This document shows, in pieces, positions 33,132-41,320 of a stretch of DNA of 48,430 nt. Below the pieces are notes generated by a model. That model worked only from the letters and a program-made list of their open reading frames with translations. It did no database searches and was not told the DNA's origin. The DNA is taken from NCBI GenBank assembly GCA_017439185.1, contig JAFRTM010000018.1, positions 1-48,430 on the forward strand, in the 5' to 3' direction. Position 1 is the stretch's first letter, and each line of letters starts with the position of its first letter. Both the position numbers and the translations under genes were made by a program. Source of the stretch: Bacteroidales bacterium. GTDB lineage: Bacteria > Bacteroidota > Bacteroidia > Bacteroidales > P3.

Positions 33132-36100
33132 TTATTCAGCCACATTCTTTCCATGGCAGTTTTTGTATTTCTTGCCGCTTCCGCAGGGGCAGGGGTCGTT
33201 ACGTCCCACCTTCTTCTCCACGTGCACCGGCTGAGGTTTTTCCTTGGCGCCGGTTTGCTGGTCCATTGCCTGACGGCGTGCCAGCTCTTCACGCGAAGTC
33301 TTCAGGTTGCGGTCGTTGCGTTGAGGCTGACGGGCCTCCTGCATGTCGTTGTCCTCCTTCACGGGGAGCATAGCCCTGATGAGGAACGACGAGATGTCGC
33401 GGTTGATGTTGAGGAGCATGGCCTCGAAGAGGTTGAAGGATTCCTGCTTGTAGATCACCAGCGGGTCTTTCTGCTCGTAGGAGGCGTTCTGCACCGACGT
33501 CTTCAGGTCGTCGAGTTCGCGGAGGTGCTCCTTCCAGTAGTCGTCGATGATGGCGAGGGTGATGTTCTTCTCGATGGAGAGCTGAATCTCGCGGCCCTTG
33601 TTCTCGTAGGACTTCTTCACCGGGGTGACCACCTGCATGGTCTTCTTGCCGTCGGTGATGGGGAAGGCCACGTTGATGTAGCGAGTGTTCTCGTAGATGT
33701 TCTTGATGAACGGGAAGGCGAGGTCGCTGATACGCTGCATTCTCTCTTTATAGGTGTTATACACCTGGTTGTAGAGCTTCTCGACGATTTCGTCGTGGCG
33801 CATGTCGAAGAACTCCTTCTCACTGACGGGGGCATCCATGGCGAACACCTTCATCATCTCCGTCGAGAAACCAGCATAGTCGCGCATCTGGTAGGCGTCG
33901 GAGTATATGAGGTCGCAAGTGTCGTAGAACATGTTGCTTATGTCTATCGACAGGCGGTCGCCGTAGAGAGCGTTGTGGCGCTTGTTGTAGATGACGGTTC
34001 GCTGGTTGTTCATCACATCGTCATATTCGAGGAGGCGTTTACGCATGCCGAAGTTGTTTTCTTCCACCTTCTTCTGAGCCTTTTCCACAGCCTTGGTGAT
34101 CATCGAATGTTCGATAACTTCGCCTTCCTGGAGTCCCATACGGTCCATGACCTTGGCGATCCTTTCGGCGCCGAAGAGACGCATGAGGTCGTCTTCGAGG
34201 GAAATGAAGAAGAGGGAGCTTCCCGGGTCGCCTTGACGTCCTGCACGGCCTCGTAGCTGGCGGTCCACACGACGGCTTTCGTGGCGTTCGGTGCCTATGA
34301 TGGCCAATCCGCCAGCCTCTTTCACACCACCCTTCAGCTTGATGTCGGTACCACGTCCTGCCATGTTGGTGGCGATAGTCACCTTACCTGTCTCTCCCGC
34401 CTCTGCCACGATGTCGGCCTCGCGCTTGTGGAGCTTGGCGTTGAGCACGTTGTGCGGTATATGGCGCAGTTTGAGCATCTTGCTCAGAAGTTCCGAGGTT
34501 TCCACCGAAGTGGTACCCACCAGCACCGGGCGCCCCTGAGCGATCATCCGTTCGATCTCCTCGATGACGGCGGTGTATTTCTCGCGTTTGGTGCGGTAGA
34601 TGCGGTCCTCCATGTCGTTTCGTGCTATGGGGCGGTTGGTTGGGATGACCACGACGTCGAGCTTGTAGATGTTCCAGAACTCGCCTGCCTCGGTCTCGGC
34701 CGTACCGGTCATGCCGGCGAGCTTCTTGTACATGCGGAAGTAGTTCTGCAGCGTGATGGTGGCGTAGGTCTGTGTGGCAGCTTCCACCTTGGCGTTCTCC
34801 TTGGCTTCTACGGCCTGGTGGAGACCGTCGCTCCAGCGGCGGCCTTCCATGACACGTCCGGTCTGCTCGTCGACGATCTTGACCTGGTTGTCCTCGGTGA
34901 GGATGTAGTCCACGTCGCGCTCGAAGAGGGTGTAGGCCTTGAGAAGCTGGTCCACGGTGTGGACTCGGTCGCTCTGCACTGCAAAGTTGTTGTAGATCTC
35001 CTCTTTCTTGGCCGCCATCTCCTCGGGGCTGAGCCCCTTGCCTTCGAGTTCGGCGATCTCGCTTCCGATGTCGGGCAGCTGGTAGAACTTGGGGTCTTCT
35101 CCCATCTTGGCCAGCTCGTCCATACCCTTGTCGGTGAGCTCGCAGGTGCGCTGTTTCTCGTCGATGACGAAGTACAGGTCGTCGTCGATGATGTGCATGT
35201 ATTTGTTCTGCTCTTGCATGTAGAAGTTTTCCGTCTTCTGGAGCAGCGCTTTCACTCCTTGTTCGCTGAGGAACTTGATGAGAGCTTTGTTCTTTGGAAG
35301 TCCGCGATAGGCTCTGAGCAGCAGTTTGGCCCCTTCCTCCTCTGGTTTCGGGTTGGGGTTCTCGGCGTAGAGCTTCTTAGCTTCGGCGAGAATCTGGGTG
35401 ACGAGGGTTTTCTGTTTGTTGTAAAGGGTCTCGATGGTCGGTTTGAAGCGGTTGAACTCCTGATCGTCGTCGCCCTTGCCGGTGGGACCGCTGATGATGA
35501 GAGGAGTTCGTGCATCGTCGATAAGCACCGAGTCCACCTCGTCCACGATGGCGTAGTTGTGACCCCTCTGCACCAGCTCTTCGGGACTGCGGCTCATGTT
35601 GTCGCGCAGGTAGTCGAAACCAAACTCGTTGTTGGTACCGTACGTGATGTCTGCGAGGTAGGCATTACGGCGGGCCTCGCTGTGGGGTTCGTGCTTGTCT
35701 ATGCAGTCCACCGTAAGACCGTGAAACTCGAACAGCATGCCCATCCACTCCGAGTCTCGCTTGGCGAGGTAGTCGTTGACCGTCACCACGTGGACTCCTT
35801 TGCCCGGCAGGGCGTTGAGATATACAGGCAGCGTGGCCACGAGGGTCTTACCCTCACCGGTGGCCATCTCGGCGATCTTGCCGCTGTGCAGCACCGTGCC
35901 TCCGATGATCTGGACGTCATAGTGCACCATGTCCCATGTGATCTCGTTGCCGCCGGCCATCCAATGGTTCTTATAGTAGGCCTTGTCGCCCACGATGTTC
36001 ACGTTGTCGCGTGTGGCGCTGAGGTCGCGGTCGTGGTCGGTGGCGGTAACCTCCACCTCCTCGTTCTCGGCGAAGCGGCGCGCCGTCTCTTTCACCACCG

Positions 36101-36437
36101 AGAAAGCCTCCGGCAAAATAGCGTCCAGTTCCTTCTGCGTTTTCTCGTATGACTCCTTCTCCAGGTGTTCTATACGCTTGTAGAGTTCCTGTTTCTCGTC
36201 GACAGGCATGTCATATTCGTTCTCGATACGCTCGCGGAGCTGACCCAGCTCCGTCTCCTCGGCCTCTATGGCCTGGCGTATGCGCTCTTTGAATTCCGCG
36301 GTCTTGGCCCTCAGCTGGTCGTTCGTCAGCTCGTGGATGGCGGGGTACACTTTCAGCGTGGCATCCAGGTAGGGTTTCACCTCTTTGAGGTCGCGGTCGG
36401 CCTTCGTGCCGAACAGTTTTGTCAGAAAATTAGCCAT
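33132..36437 (-). CDS. secA: preprotein translocase ATPase SecA
   Basis: SecA drives protein export through SecYEG. The 1101-residue protein is of the long Bacteroidota type. It contains Walker A in [15 protein letters not shown], the DEVD-type Walker B in [14 protein letters not shown], helicase motifs [11 protein letters not shown] and [16 protein letters not shown], and the C-terminal SEC-C zinc motif [17 protein letters not shown] for SecB/ribosome contact. An insertion of about 100 charged residues lies in the first ATPase domain. A perfect promoter lies 78 bp upstream, and the symporter, DUF4831 and rnz genes follow in the same direction. Confidence 0.97.
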   Translation of the reverse strand: MANFLTKLFGTKADRDLKEVKPYLDATLKVYPAIHELTNDQLRAKTAEFKERIRQAIEAEETELGQLRERIENEYDMPVDEKQELYKRIEHLEKESYEKTQKELDAILPEAFSVVKETARRFAENEEVEVTATDHDRDLSATRDNVNIVGDKAYYKNHWMAGGNEITWDMVHYDVQIIGGTVLHSGKIAEMATGEGKTLVATLPVYLNALPGKGVHVVTVNDYLAKRDSEWMGMLFEFHGLTVDCIDKHEPHSEARRNAYLADITYGTNNEFGFDYLRDNMSRSPEELVQRGHNYAIVDEVDSVLIDDARTPLIISGPTGKGDDDQEFNRFKPTIETLYNKQKTLVTQILAEAKKLYAENPNPKPEEEGAKLLLRAYRGLPKNKALIKFLSEQGVKALLQKTENFYMQEQNKYMHIIDDDLYFVIDEKQRTCELTDKGMDELAKMGEDPKFYQLPDIGSEIAELEGKGLSPEEMAAKKEEIYNNFAVQSDRVHTVDQLLKAYTLFERDVDYILTEDNQVKIVDEQTGRVMEGRRWSDGLHQAVEAKENAKVEAATQTYATITLQNYFRMYKKLAGMTGTAETEAGEFWNIYKLDVVVIPTNRPIARNDMEDRIYRTKREKYTAVIEEIERMIAQGRPVLVGTTSVETSELLSKMLKLRHIPHNVLNAKLHKREADIVAEAGETGKVTIATNMAGRGTDIKLKGGVKEAGGLAIIGTERHESRRVDRQLRGRAGRQGDPGSSLFFISLEDDLMRLFGAERIAKVMDRMGLQEGEVIEHSMITKAVEKAQKKVEENNFGMRKRLLEYDDVMNNQRTVIYNKRHNALYGDRLSIDISNMFYDTCDLIYSDAYQMRDYAGFSTEMMKVFAMDAPVSEKEFFDMRHDEIVEKLYNQVYNTYKERMQRISDLAFPFIKNIYENTRYINVAFPITDGKKTMQVVTPVKKSYENKGREIQLSIEKNITLAIIDDYWKEHLRELDDLKTSVQNASYEQKDPLVIYKQESFNLFEAMLLNINRDISSFLIRAMLPVKEDNDMQEARQPQRNDRNLKTSREELARRQAMDQQTGAKEKPQPVHVEKKVGRNDPCPCGSGKKYKNCHGKNVAE

Positions 36438-36514
36438 TTCTATCTCTTCTCGTTTGTTGTTAATCTATTATATTGTAATCAATTATATATAGCACCGCAA
36501 AGTGTGCGAAACTG

Positions 36515-36545
36515 CAAATTTACACATTTTAGATTTAATAGCAAA
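36515..36545 (-). promoter_or_regulatory. primary-sigma promoter of secA
   Basis: On the minus strand TTTG (36542-36545), a 19-bp spacer and TAAATTTG (36515-36522) match the Bacteroides -33/-7 consensus exactly. Confidence 0.85.
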
Positions 36546-36560
36546 AAAATGGAAGATTTT

Positions 36561-36590
36561 TTTTGAAAAGGGAGCCGGTTAAGGCTCCCT
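36561..36590 (-). terminator. intrinsic terminator upstream of the secA promoter
   Basis: A perfect 8-bp stem AGGGAGCC/GGCTCCCT (36569-36576 and 36583-36590) with a 6-base loop is followed on the minus strand by TTTTC and an A/T-rich stretch. It would stop transcription coming from the DUF6266 side before secA. Confidence 0.7.
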
Positions 36591-36836
36591 AACGGATAAA
36601 CATATCAACTTATCAACCACTCGGCAATTCTTTGTCGCAGACTATTCTGCAACAAAAAAGTTTTTGCTTTGCAAAGACTTCTTCTTGCCTTTGCTTTGCA
36701 AGACCTTTTCTGCGGCTCGGCAGAGCAAATACCTTTCCCCAGAAATCTGGAGAAAGGTATGCTTCGCAACTATTTGTTCTGCTCTCTCTCTTCCGAAAAG
36801 GTTCAGCAGAGCTCAAGCCCCGAAGGGCTTGGCTCT
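36591..36836. repeat. hairpin-rich non-coding segment downstream of DUF6266 gene
   Basis: The 246 bp hold several inverted repeats. At 36730-36759 a 13-bp stem (one mismatch) has the loop AAAT. At 36809-36835 an 11-bp stem with one bulge is capped, on the minus strand, by C(TTCG)G, a highly stable tetraloop, directly after the DUF6266 stop codon. Short palindromes such as CTTTGCAAAG lie near 36670 and a related TTTGCTTTGCAA near 36700. Small open frames across it (for example 36613-36816, minus) follow the palindromes and look spurious. It may be a structured 3' UTR, an sRNA or a palindromic repeat element. Confidence 0.55.
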
Positions 36837-37475
36837 TTACTCGGCCACGAAGAAGTTGACGAGGATAGAATCGCTGCAGCTGCCGTCGGGTTTCTTCCAG
36901 AAGATGTAGTTATAGACGGTGTCGCCGGCCCAGGCGGTGCTGTACTGCACCTGGCAGGCCTCGGTGGCGCGGGTCGCCACGTCTTCGAAGGTCATGCTCA
37001 CCCCCTTCGTCGGGTTGTAGAGGTTGACGCAGATCTTGTCGGTGGCCTCCGCGTCGCCTTGGCCGCTGTTGTCCGTCCAGGAGTAGGAGCATTTGTGCTG
37101 AGCGCCGAGGACGCTGCAGGTCATCGAGTAGGTGGGCAGCAGCAGTCCGCGTGCGATCTTCACCTTCTCGTAATCGACGGTATAGCCGTCCGTCATGTTG
37201 CCCGTGACGGCGTCGTCCCAGAGGTTGCGGAAGAAGTTGGAACGCTGGGATTTGGAGGTGTTGAAGTTGAGGTAGCCGAGTTTATAAACGACACCTATTT
37301 TGTGGATGAGTTGTGAAACGAAGGCAAGTTTTGCTCGCGTCTCTTGCTGTGCAACAGTGTTGGCATCATGGAAAGAGCACCCCGCTTGACGGAAATAATG
37401 TTTTCCGCGAGACTTCCATCCTACCAGTTTTCCCACTTTGCCATGCCAGGCAACAAGTTCATTGTTTTTTCCCAT
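36837..37475 (-). CDS. DUF6266 family protein
   Basis: The 212-residue protein begins MGKNNELVAWHGKVGKLVGW, the usual small basic start of DUF6266. It contains AQQETRAKLAFVSQLIHKIG and VYKLGYLNFNTSKSQRSNFF, aligning with the partial copy at the window start (1-633), then RGLLLPTYSMT and a beta-rich C-terminus. The frame is open to 37502, but the homology begins at the ATG at 37475. The two copies have very different base composition. The function is unknown. It is flanked by hairpins on both sides and stands alone. Confidence 0.8.
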   Translation of the reverse strand: MGKNNELVAWHGKVGKLVGWKSRGKHYFRQAGCSFHDANTVAQQETRAKLAFVSQLIHKIGVVYKLGYLNFNTSKSQRSNFFRNLWDDAVTGNMTDGYTVDYEKVKIARGLLLPTYSMTCSVLGAQHKCSYSWTDNSGQGDAEATDKICVNLYNPTKGVSMTFEDVATRATEACQVQYSTAWAGDTVYNYIFWKKPDGSCSDSILVNFFVAE

Positions 37476-37504
37476 TGCTATAAATTTTATTAAGTTAAAC
37501 AAAA

Positions 37505-37528
37505 GTGTCTCTTCCCATAGAGAGGCAC
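37505..37528 (-). terminator. hairpin with T-run in the DUF6266 leader
   Basis: On the minus strand GTGCCTCT and AGAGACAC form an 8-bp stem (one G-U pair) followed by TTTTGTTT. It lies 30 bp before the DUF6266 ATG, so it could terminate upstream transcription or act as an attenuator in the gene's own leader. Confidence 0.4.
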
Positions 37529-37783
37529 GGATAAATAAAAGGTTACTGTATTTTTCCTCAAAAGGAAAACAGGAATCCTGAAATACGACGATTCCTGACG
37601 TCGAGTACCGCCGTTGATGAAAACATTTGGGGCGGCCCGGGCTATCGCTTCGCCCCCGAAGCTTTCAAAGGCAAAGTGCCATGCCACATCTGTTTCGGCG
37701 GAGATTTAGCATTTTTCTTCACCTGATGATAAAGGTTGAGTTCTCGCAGCTTATCACCCCTCACTTTGAAGAATGTACAATAC

Positions 37784-37827
37784 TTAAGGGCAACTTAAGG
37801 GCAAGTTAAGGGGAAGTTAAGGGGAGG
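37784..37827. repeat. four tandem 11-bp repeats
   Basis: Units TTAAGGGCAAC, TTAAGGGCAAG, TTAAGGGGAAG and TTAAGGGGAGG follow one another without gaps. The 11-bp period puts the units about one helical turn apart. Confidence 0.85.
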
Positions 37828-37965
37828 TGGGAATTATTAGTGAATAGTGATTAGTGCATTGACAATAGAAAACGAGATACCATTGTGTTCGAGGCATAAA
37901 TTCTGCCTTGCTGGATTTCAGTGGGCGAATAAATTTAATAGTAATGAATAGAAATTATAAAAAGT

Positions 37966-37986
37966 GATCAGTGTCTAGTGGTCAGT
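37966..37986. repeat. 21-bp dispersed repeat, copy 2 (inverted)
   Basis: Its reverse complement matches 12794-12814 at 19 of 21 positions. Confidence 0.6.
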
Positions 37987-38218
37987 TGTGGTTATGTGGA
38001 GAAGGGATAAGATGTAGAAATATCAATTTGTCGATATTTATAAGAGATAAATAATAATTCATATTTTCAAAAAAGCCTTAAGAGAATAGGCCGCCATAAG
38101 GCGCTATCCCGTTGCGATAAGAAGATATTGTCTCCAAATTCCGTTGAAACCTGTGGTTGGTGGCACTTTACGGGTGATACCATCACAGAATTACAACCCC
38201 AAAGAAAGGAGACAAAAA

Positions 38219-39229
38219 ATGGACAACAAAACAATCAGAGCCCCATGGCGACAAAGAGACGAGGCGAAGAACAGCGTCCGTCAAGGTGTTCCGCACATAC
38301 GGCACACTGTCAGTCACGAAGAGTGGAGACGACTGCAAAGCGAGCAAGACAAAGATGGAACCGACCAACTTCTCGACCAGTTGAAAAACAATCCCGAAGC
38401 CCTGTCTATAAAGGATATAATGGAGATTTCGGACAGGTTTGTGTCAGCCATCGAAGCTGGGGATAACGACCTTATGAGTATATACACATACGCCTGTGTA
38501 CGTGCCTTTGCATCTTACTGGTTTTACCACGACATCCGTTTATGCAACAAAAAAGGAGGAAAAGTCAAATGGGCCAAGACTATCGCCGACCCCGTGAAAC
38601 AAGAGCAGATTTTTAGCGAAGCGTTGTTTGCCGCCTTGCGGAAAATACCAGGATACAAGTCCACGAAAGAATGTGACAGTCCCGTGCGATATATAGACGG
38701 CATAGTCAAGACAACCATCGTGCACGTCATAGACCGGTCGCTTAACAGTGAGGCATCAGACGACCCCACAAAGTATATTGCCGACGGCAGTGACAGTGAC
38801 GGCAACAAAGAGGCAGACCGTTTGATAGAGCGCCTTGACCAGAATGACGGTTATGACGAGTGGAAGTGGCGTCTGTTGCAGTGGTTCCGTTCCCAGCCGA
38901 AGATCACAGAGCAGACCATAGCCCATGCTTTGAGTGAAGCACTCTATTATTGGCAAGGCGACTATGGAGTGGCCCGAGTGGTGAGCGAGATGATAGCCGT
39001 CTTGGACGAGGCGAAGCCCTCGAAGAGAGCCTCTTACAGGGCCCTGTCCATCATAAACGCGTTGCCTTGCGGGTTGAAAGAGGATTTTCTCTCAAAGATA
39101 CCGTTTCCGCATAAACTGAGAAGCACACTAGAACGAGTTGGGCGGAACCGCCACCTCGCCAATGCCATAGTAGCTGCAAAAATCAGATGTGAAGCCAGGC
39201 ACGGCGGAGGTAAAAGTCAAAAAAAGTAA
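38219..39229 (+). CDS. hypothetical protein, 336 residues
   Basis: I do not recognise this protein with confidence. The start at 38219 is favoured by AAGGAG at 38206-38211; the frame is open a little further upstream. The product is helical and charged, without signal peptide or membrane segment. Residues about 60-180 (with ALFAALRKIPGYKSTKECDS, SPVRYIDGIVKTTIVHVIDR) and the C-terminal part (LPCGLKEDFLSKIPFPHKL) faintly resemble sigma-factor-like helical domains; this is weak and unproven. It is followed by a 149-residue orphan gene and then the T9SS/RHS locus on the same strand, so it could regulate that locus, but nothing in the sequence proves it. Confidence 0.6.
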   Translation: MDNKTIRAPWRQRDEAKNSVRQGVPHIRHTVSHEEWRRLQSEQDKDGTDQLLDQLKNNPEALSIKDIMEISDRFVSAIEAGDNDLMSIYTYACVRAFASYWFYHDIRLCNKKGGKVKWAKTIADPVKQEQIFSEALFAALRKIPGYKSTKECDSPVRYIDGIVKTTIVHVIDRSLNSEASDDPTKYIADGSDSDGNKEADRLIERLDQNDGYDEWKWRLLQWFRSQPKITEQTIAHALSEALYYWQGDYGVARVVSEMIAVLDEAKPSKRASYRALSIINALPCGLKEDFLSKIPFPHKLRSTLERVGRNRHLANAIVAAKIRCEARHGGGKSQKK

Positions 39230-39317
39230 AATAGACGATAGCGGCTCTAGCGGTACACTGTTTCTAAAAGACTGCTGATATATAAAATTAATGTATAATC
39301 TTTAATAAATATATAAC

Positions 39318-39767
39318 ATGAAGACACATGCAGCATTTTTTCTCGAAGTAAAAAGTTTCAAGGTGGTGGTAATGCCATTCGTGTTCGAGACACGACAGAA
39401 AGACTATCCGCAACTGATACATACAGTGCTCGGCAGGAGGGCAGAGTCGGGTATAAGCCTTAGTGGCGAGTCGTCAGACAACCCAGCGCTTTCGACCGAA
39501 TCGGGGCAGGTAAACATACATGCCGTTTTGCCCCAAGAATGGTTAGACCATGTGGAGCTCCGATACTGTCACGGCAGGCTCAGCAGCATAGCCGTAGTCC
39601 TTTACACCGGAGAGGGTTATCTGCGTTTGCACCCCAAGAGAGCCTCTTATGAAAGCATCGAGCGTTATGTGCTCGAATGCAGGAGGCTCAGAATACTAAG
39701 CAAGACCAGAAACATCCGAGAGCACTCCTTTGTCAGAGCGCAATACGGCAATGAGGAGACAAAGTGA
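39318..39767 (+). CDS. hypothetical protein, 149 residues
   Basis: I do not recognise this protein. It begins MKTHAAFFLEVKSFKVVVMPF and has no clear signal peptide. The middle is polar (residues 45-70). The C-terminal half is basic, with LRLHPKRASYESIERYVLE and CRRLRILSKTRNIREHSF, which would suit a nucleic-acid- or protein-binding surface. It lies 88 bp after the 336-residue gene and 131 bp before the T9SS cargo gene, whose own promoter lies in that gap. Codon use looks like that of the neighbours. Confidence 0.6.
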   Translation: MKTHAAFFLEVKSFKVVVMPFVFETRQKDYPQLIHTVLGRRAESGISLSGESSDNPALSTESGQVNIHAVLPQEWLDHVELRYCHGRLSSIAVVLYTGEGYLRLHPKRASYESIERYVLECRRLRILSKTRNIREHSFVRAQYGNEETK

Positions 39768-39844
39768 ACGGAACAAACGGCAAAAGTGTTGGACGAAGAG
39801 ACATAGACGTCTCTTTTGAGGGTAAAGAAAAAAAATTTGGTTTA

Positions 39845-39878
39845 TTTGTGTTTATTATAAAATAAATATGTATCTTTG
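39845..39878 (+). promoter_or_regulatory. promoter of the T9SS cargo / RHS operon
   Basis: TATCTTTG at 39871-39878 is a perfect -7 element. TTTG at 39845-39848 lies 22 bp upstream, slightly wider than the usual 19-20. A tiny frame (ATG at 39883, eight codons, MKIDTYEA) begins just downstream and overlaps the start of the cargo gene; it could be a leader peptide or chance. Confidence 0.7.
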
Positions 39879-39898
39879 CAAAATGAAAATCGACACTT

Positions 39899-41320
39899 AT
39901 GAAGCATAGTTTCCTATATATTATACAGCTTATACTGGTTGTCTCTGTAGGATTGCCGAGGAGTTACGGGCAGTTGGTACGAGGTGCAGACATAACCGTG
40001 AGAGTCGGAGACAGCATTGTAGAGGACAACGTGGGGATGCAGTATGCAATAGCCGGCGCACTTCGGACGACAACCAACTACAACCCCTCCATGACGTTGA
40101 CCGACAGTGCGATAACATTTGTCTTCGACAGTCTGCGTACCGACGGCATAGCCACGATTATGACAGTCTATGAGACCGATGCCGACAGCGTGGTGGGGCT
40201 CTGGCAATTGGGAGGAGACAGTACACGTGTGTTGTGGCTCAATTCGCAGGAGGCCAGTTTCGAGGACTTCGGCATCGTCTATCGCGACAGCACCGAGAAG
40301 GGGGTGATAATACACACCATGGTTTACCGCTATCCTGCGGTGGACAGTGGCTATGACGGGCGAGACACCCTTTATGTCGGCAGGGAATGGGGTTTGACAG
40401 GCGAGAAGAGATTCTGTGGCTGGCACTATTACAGAGGGAGGCTGAGCCGTCGGGAGCAGCCGATAGAGGAGAGTGCGCTGGCCATAAGATACGGAGCCTT
40501 GTTGCACGGAGCGTATGTCACCAGTGCCATGGACACCGTGTGGAACACCAAGGGCGCCGACAGCCTATACAGTGCGGGAGTCTGCGGCATCGGAAGGGAC
40601 GACAGTCTAGGCCTGATGCAGACGAAGAGCCAGATACGCCACGACATAATAAGCATTGCAAGCGAGAGCGACATGGGAGACCGAGACCGCATCATGGCCG
40701 GCCATGACGGAGGAGCCGTAGTGAGTGGTCCGGAGCGAGTGGTTATTGAAGGCCAGGAATATGAGAAGACAGAGAGGCGCTGGAAGCTGAGAAGCAGCAG
40801 CGGAAGCCTGCAACACATTAAAGTGTTGCTCCACGAATCAGGAGGTATAGAGAAGCTCTTGATGGTAGAAAGAGGTGGCGAGACGAGGATATACATGCCC
40901 GAATATGGCGACAGTGTTTATTACGACAGCATAGCGGTGGAGCCCGGAGAAGACCACTTCCTCGCGTTGCTGGAGCCAGTCCTGGAAGAAGGCGCGATGA
41001 TGGCGAGGGGAAGTCACGGACGGGGCGAAGGAAGCGAACCGGCCAGCCCCAATTTTGGCAAAGATTCCCGAGAGCTCAGAGTGAAAGTGGTGCCCAACCC
41101 CACGAGGGGAATCTATGCGGTAGAGGTGGAGCAAGAGGAAGAAGAGGAGATAGCCGTGGAGGTGGTGGACGCAGCCGGCCGTGCCGTGGCACAATACAGC
41201 AGCGGTAGAAAGAGCGACAGATATAGAGTAGAGGACAAGATAGAGGGCGACGGAGTGTATTATGTGACGGTGATAAGCAACGGACAAAGGAAAACCGTAA
41301 AACTGGTAGTAGTCAGATGA
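39899..41320 (+). CDS. T9SS-secreted protein with C-terminal sorting domain
   Basis: The 473-residue protein has a signal peptide (about 1-24, cut near SYG-Q). A body of about 370 residues follows that I cannot assign to a family (with ITVRVGDSIVEDNVGMQY and TLYVGREWGLTGEKRF). It ends in a type A T9SS sorting domain (about 395-473) starting VKVVPNPTRGIYAVEVE, continuing EVVDAAGRAVAQYSS and ending in KTVKLVVVR. It should be exported by Sec, then across the outer membrane by T9SS, and anchored or released. Its stop overlaps the ATG of the giant RHS gene by 4 bp, so the two are translated together. The upstream promoter is near consensus. Confidence 0.85.
   Translation: MKHSFLYIIQLILVVSVGLPRSYGQLVRGADITVRVGDSIVEDNVGMQYAIAGALRTTTNYNPSMTLTDSAITFVFDSLRTDGIATIMTVYETDADSVVGLWQLGGDSTRVLWLNSQEASFEDFGIVYRDSTEKGVIIHTMVYRYPAVDSGYDGRDTLYVGREWGLTGEKRFCGWHYYRGRLSRREQPIEESALAIRYGALLHGAYVTSAMDTVWNTKGADSLYSAGVCGIGRDDSLGLMQTKSQIRHDIISIASESDMGDRDRIMAGHDGGAVVSGPERVVIEGQEYEKTERRWKLRSSSGSLQHIKVLLHESGGIEKLLMVERGGETRIYMPEYGDSVYYDSIAVEPGEDHFLALLEPVLEEGAMMARGSHGRGEGSEPASPNFGKDSRELRVKVVPNPTRGIYAVEVEQEEEEEIAVEVVDAAGRAVAQYSSGRKSDRYRVEDKIEGDGVYYVTVISNGQRKTVKLVVVR

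Larger units (their letters stand above)
37476..38218. other. 743-bp intergenic region between DUF6266 gene and orphan pair
   Basis: From left to right it contains a hairpin at 37505-37528, the palindrome CAGGAATCCTG near 37570, four 11-bp tandem repeats at 37784-37827, the dispersed repeat at 37966-37986, and AT-rich DNA with GCCTTA/TAAGGC pairing near 38072-38096. It must carry the divergent promoters, but I found no clear match. A 65-residue minus-strand frame at 37490-37687 crosses the hairpin and is not supported as a gene. Confidence 0.5.

Noticed and set aside
34281-36152. 623-residue plus-strand open frame opposite secA
   Set aside because: It is the antisense shadow of secA; the product is repetitive in Val, Leu, His and Asp and matches no family, while secA is unmistakable.
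36613-36816. 67-residue minus-strand frame and its plus-strand counterparts
   Set aside because: They run through palindromic hairpins with no start signal; the region is better explained as structured non-coding DNA.
37490-37687. 65-residue minus-strand frame before the DUF6266 gene
   Set aside because: It crosses a hairpin with a T-run, overlaps the DUF6266 leader and has no recognisable feature; it could be part of a dispersed repeat.
38144-38218. Earlier start codon for the 336-residue gene
   Set aside because: The ATG at 38219 has a Shine-Dalgarno-like AAGGAG at the right distance, the upstream one does not.
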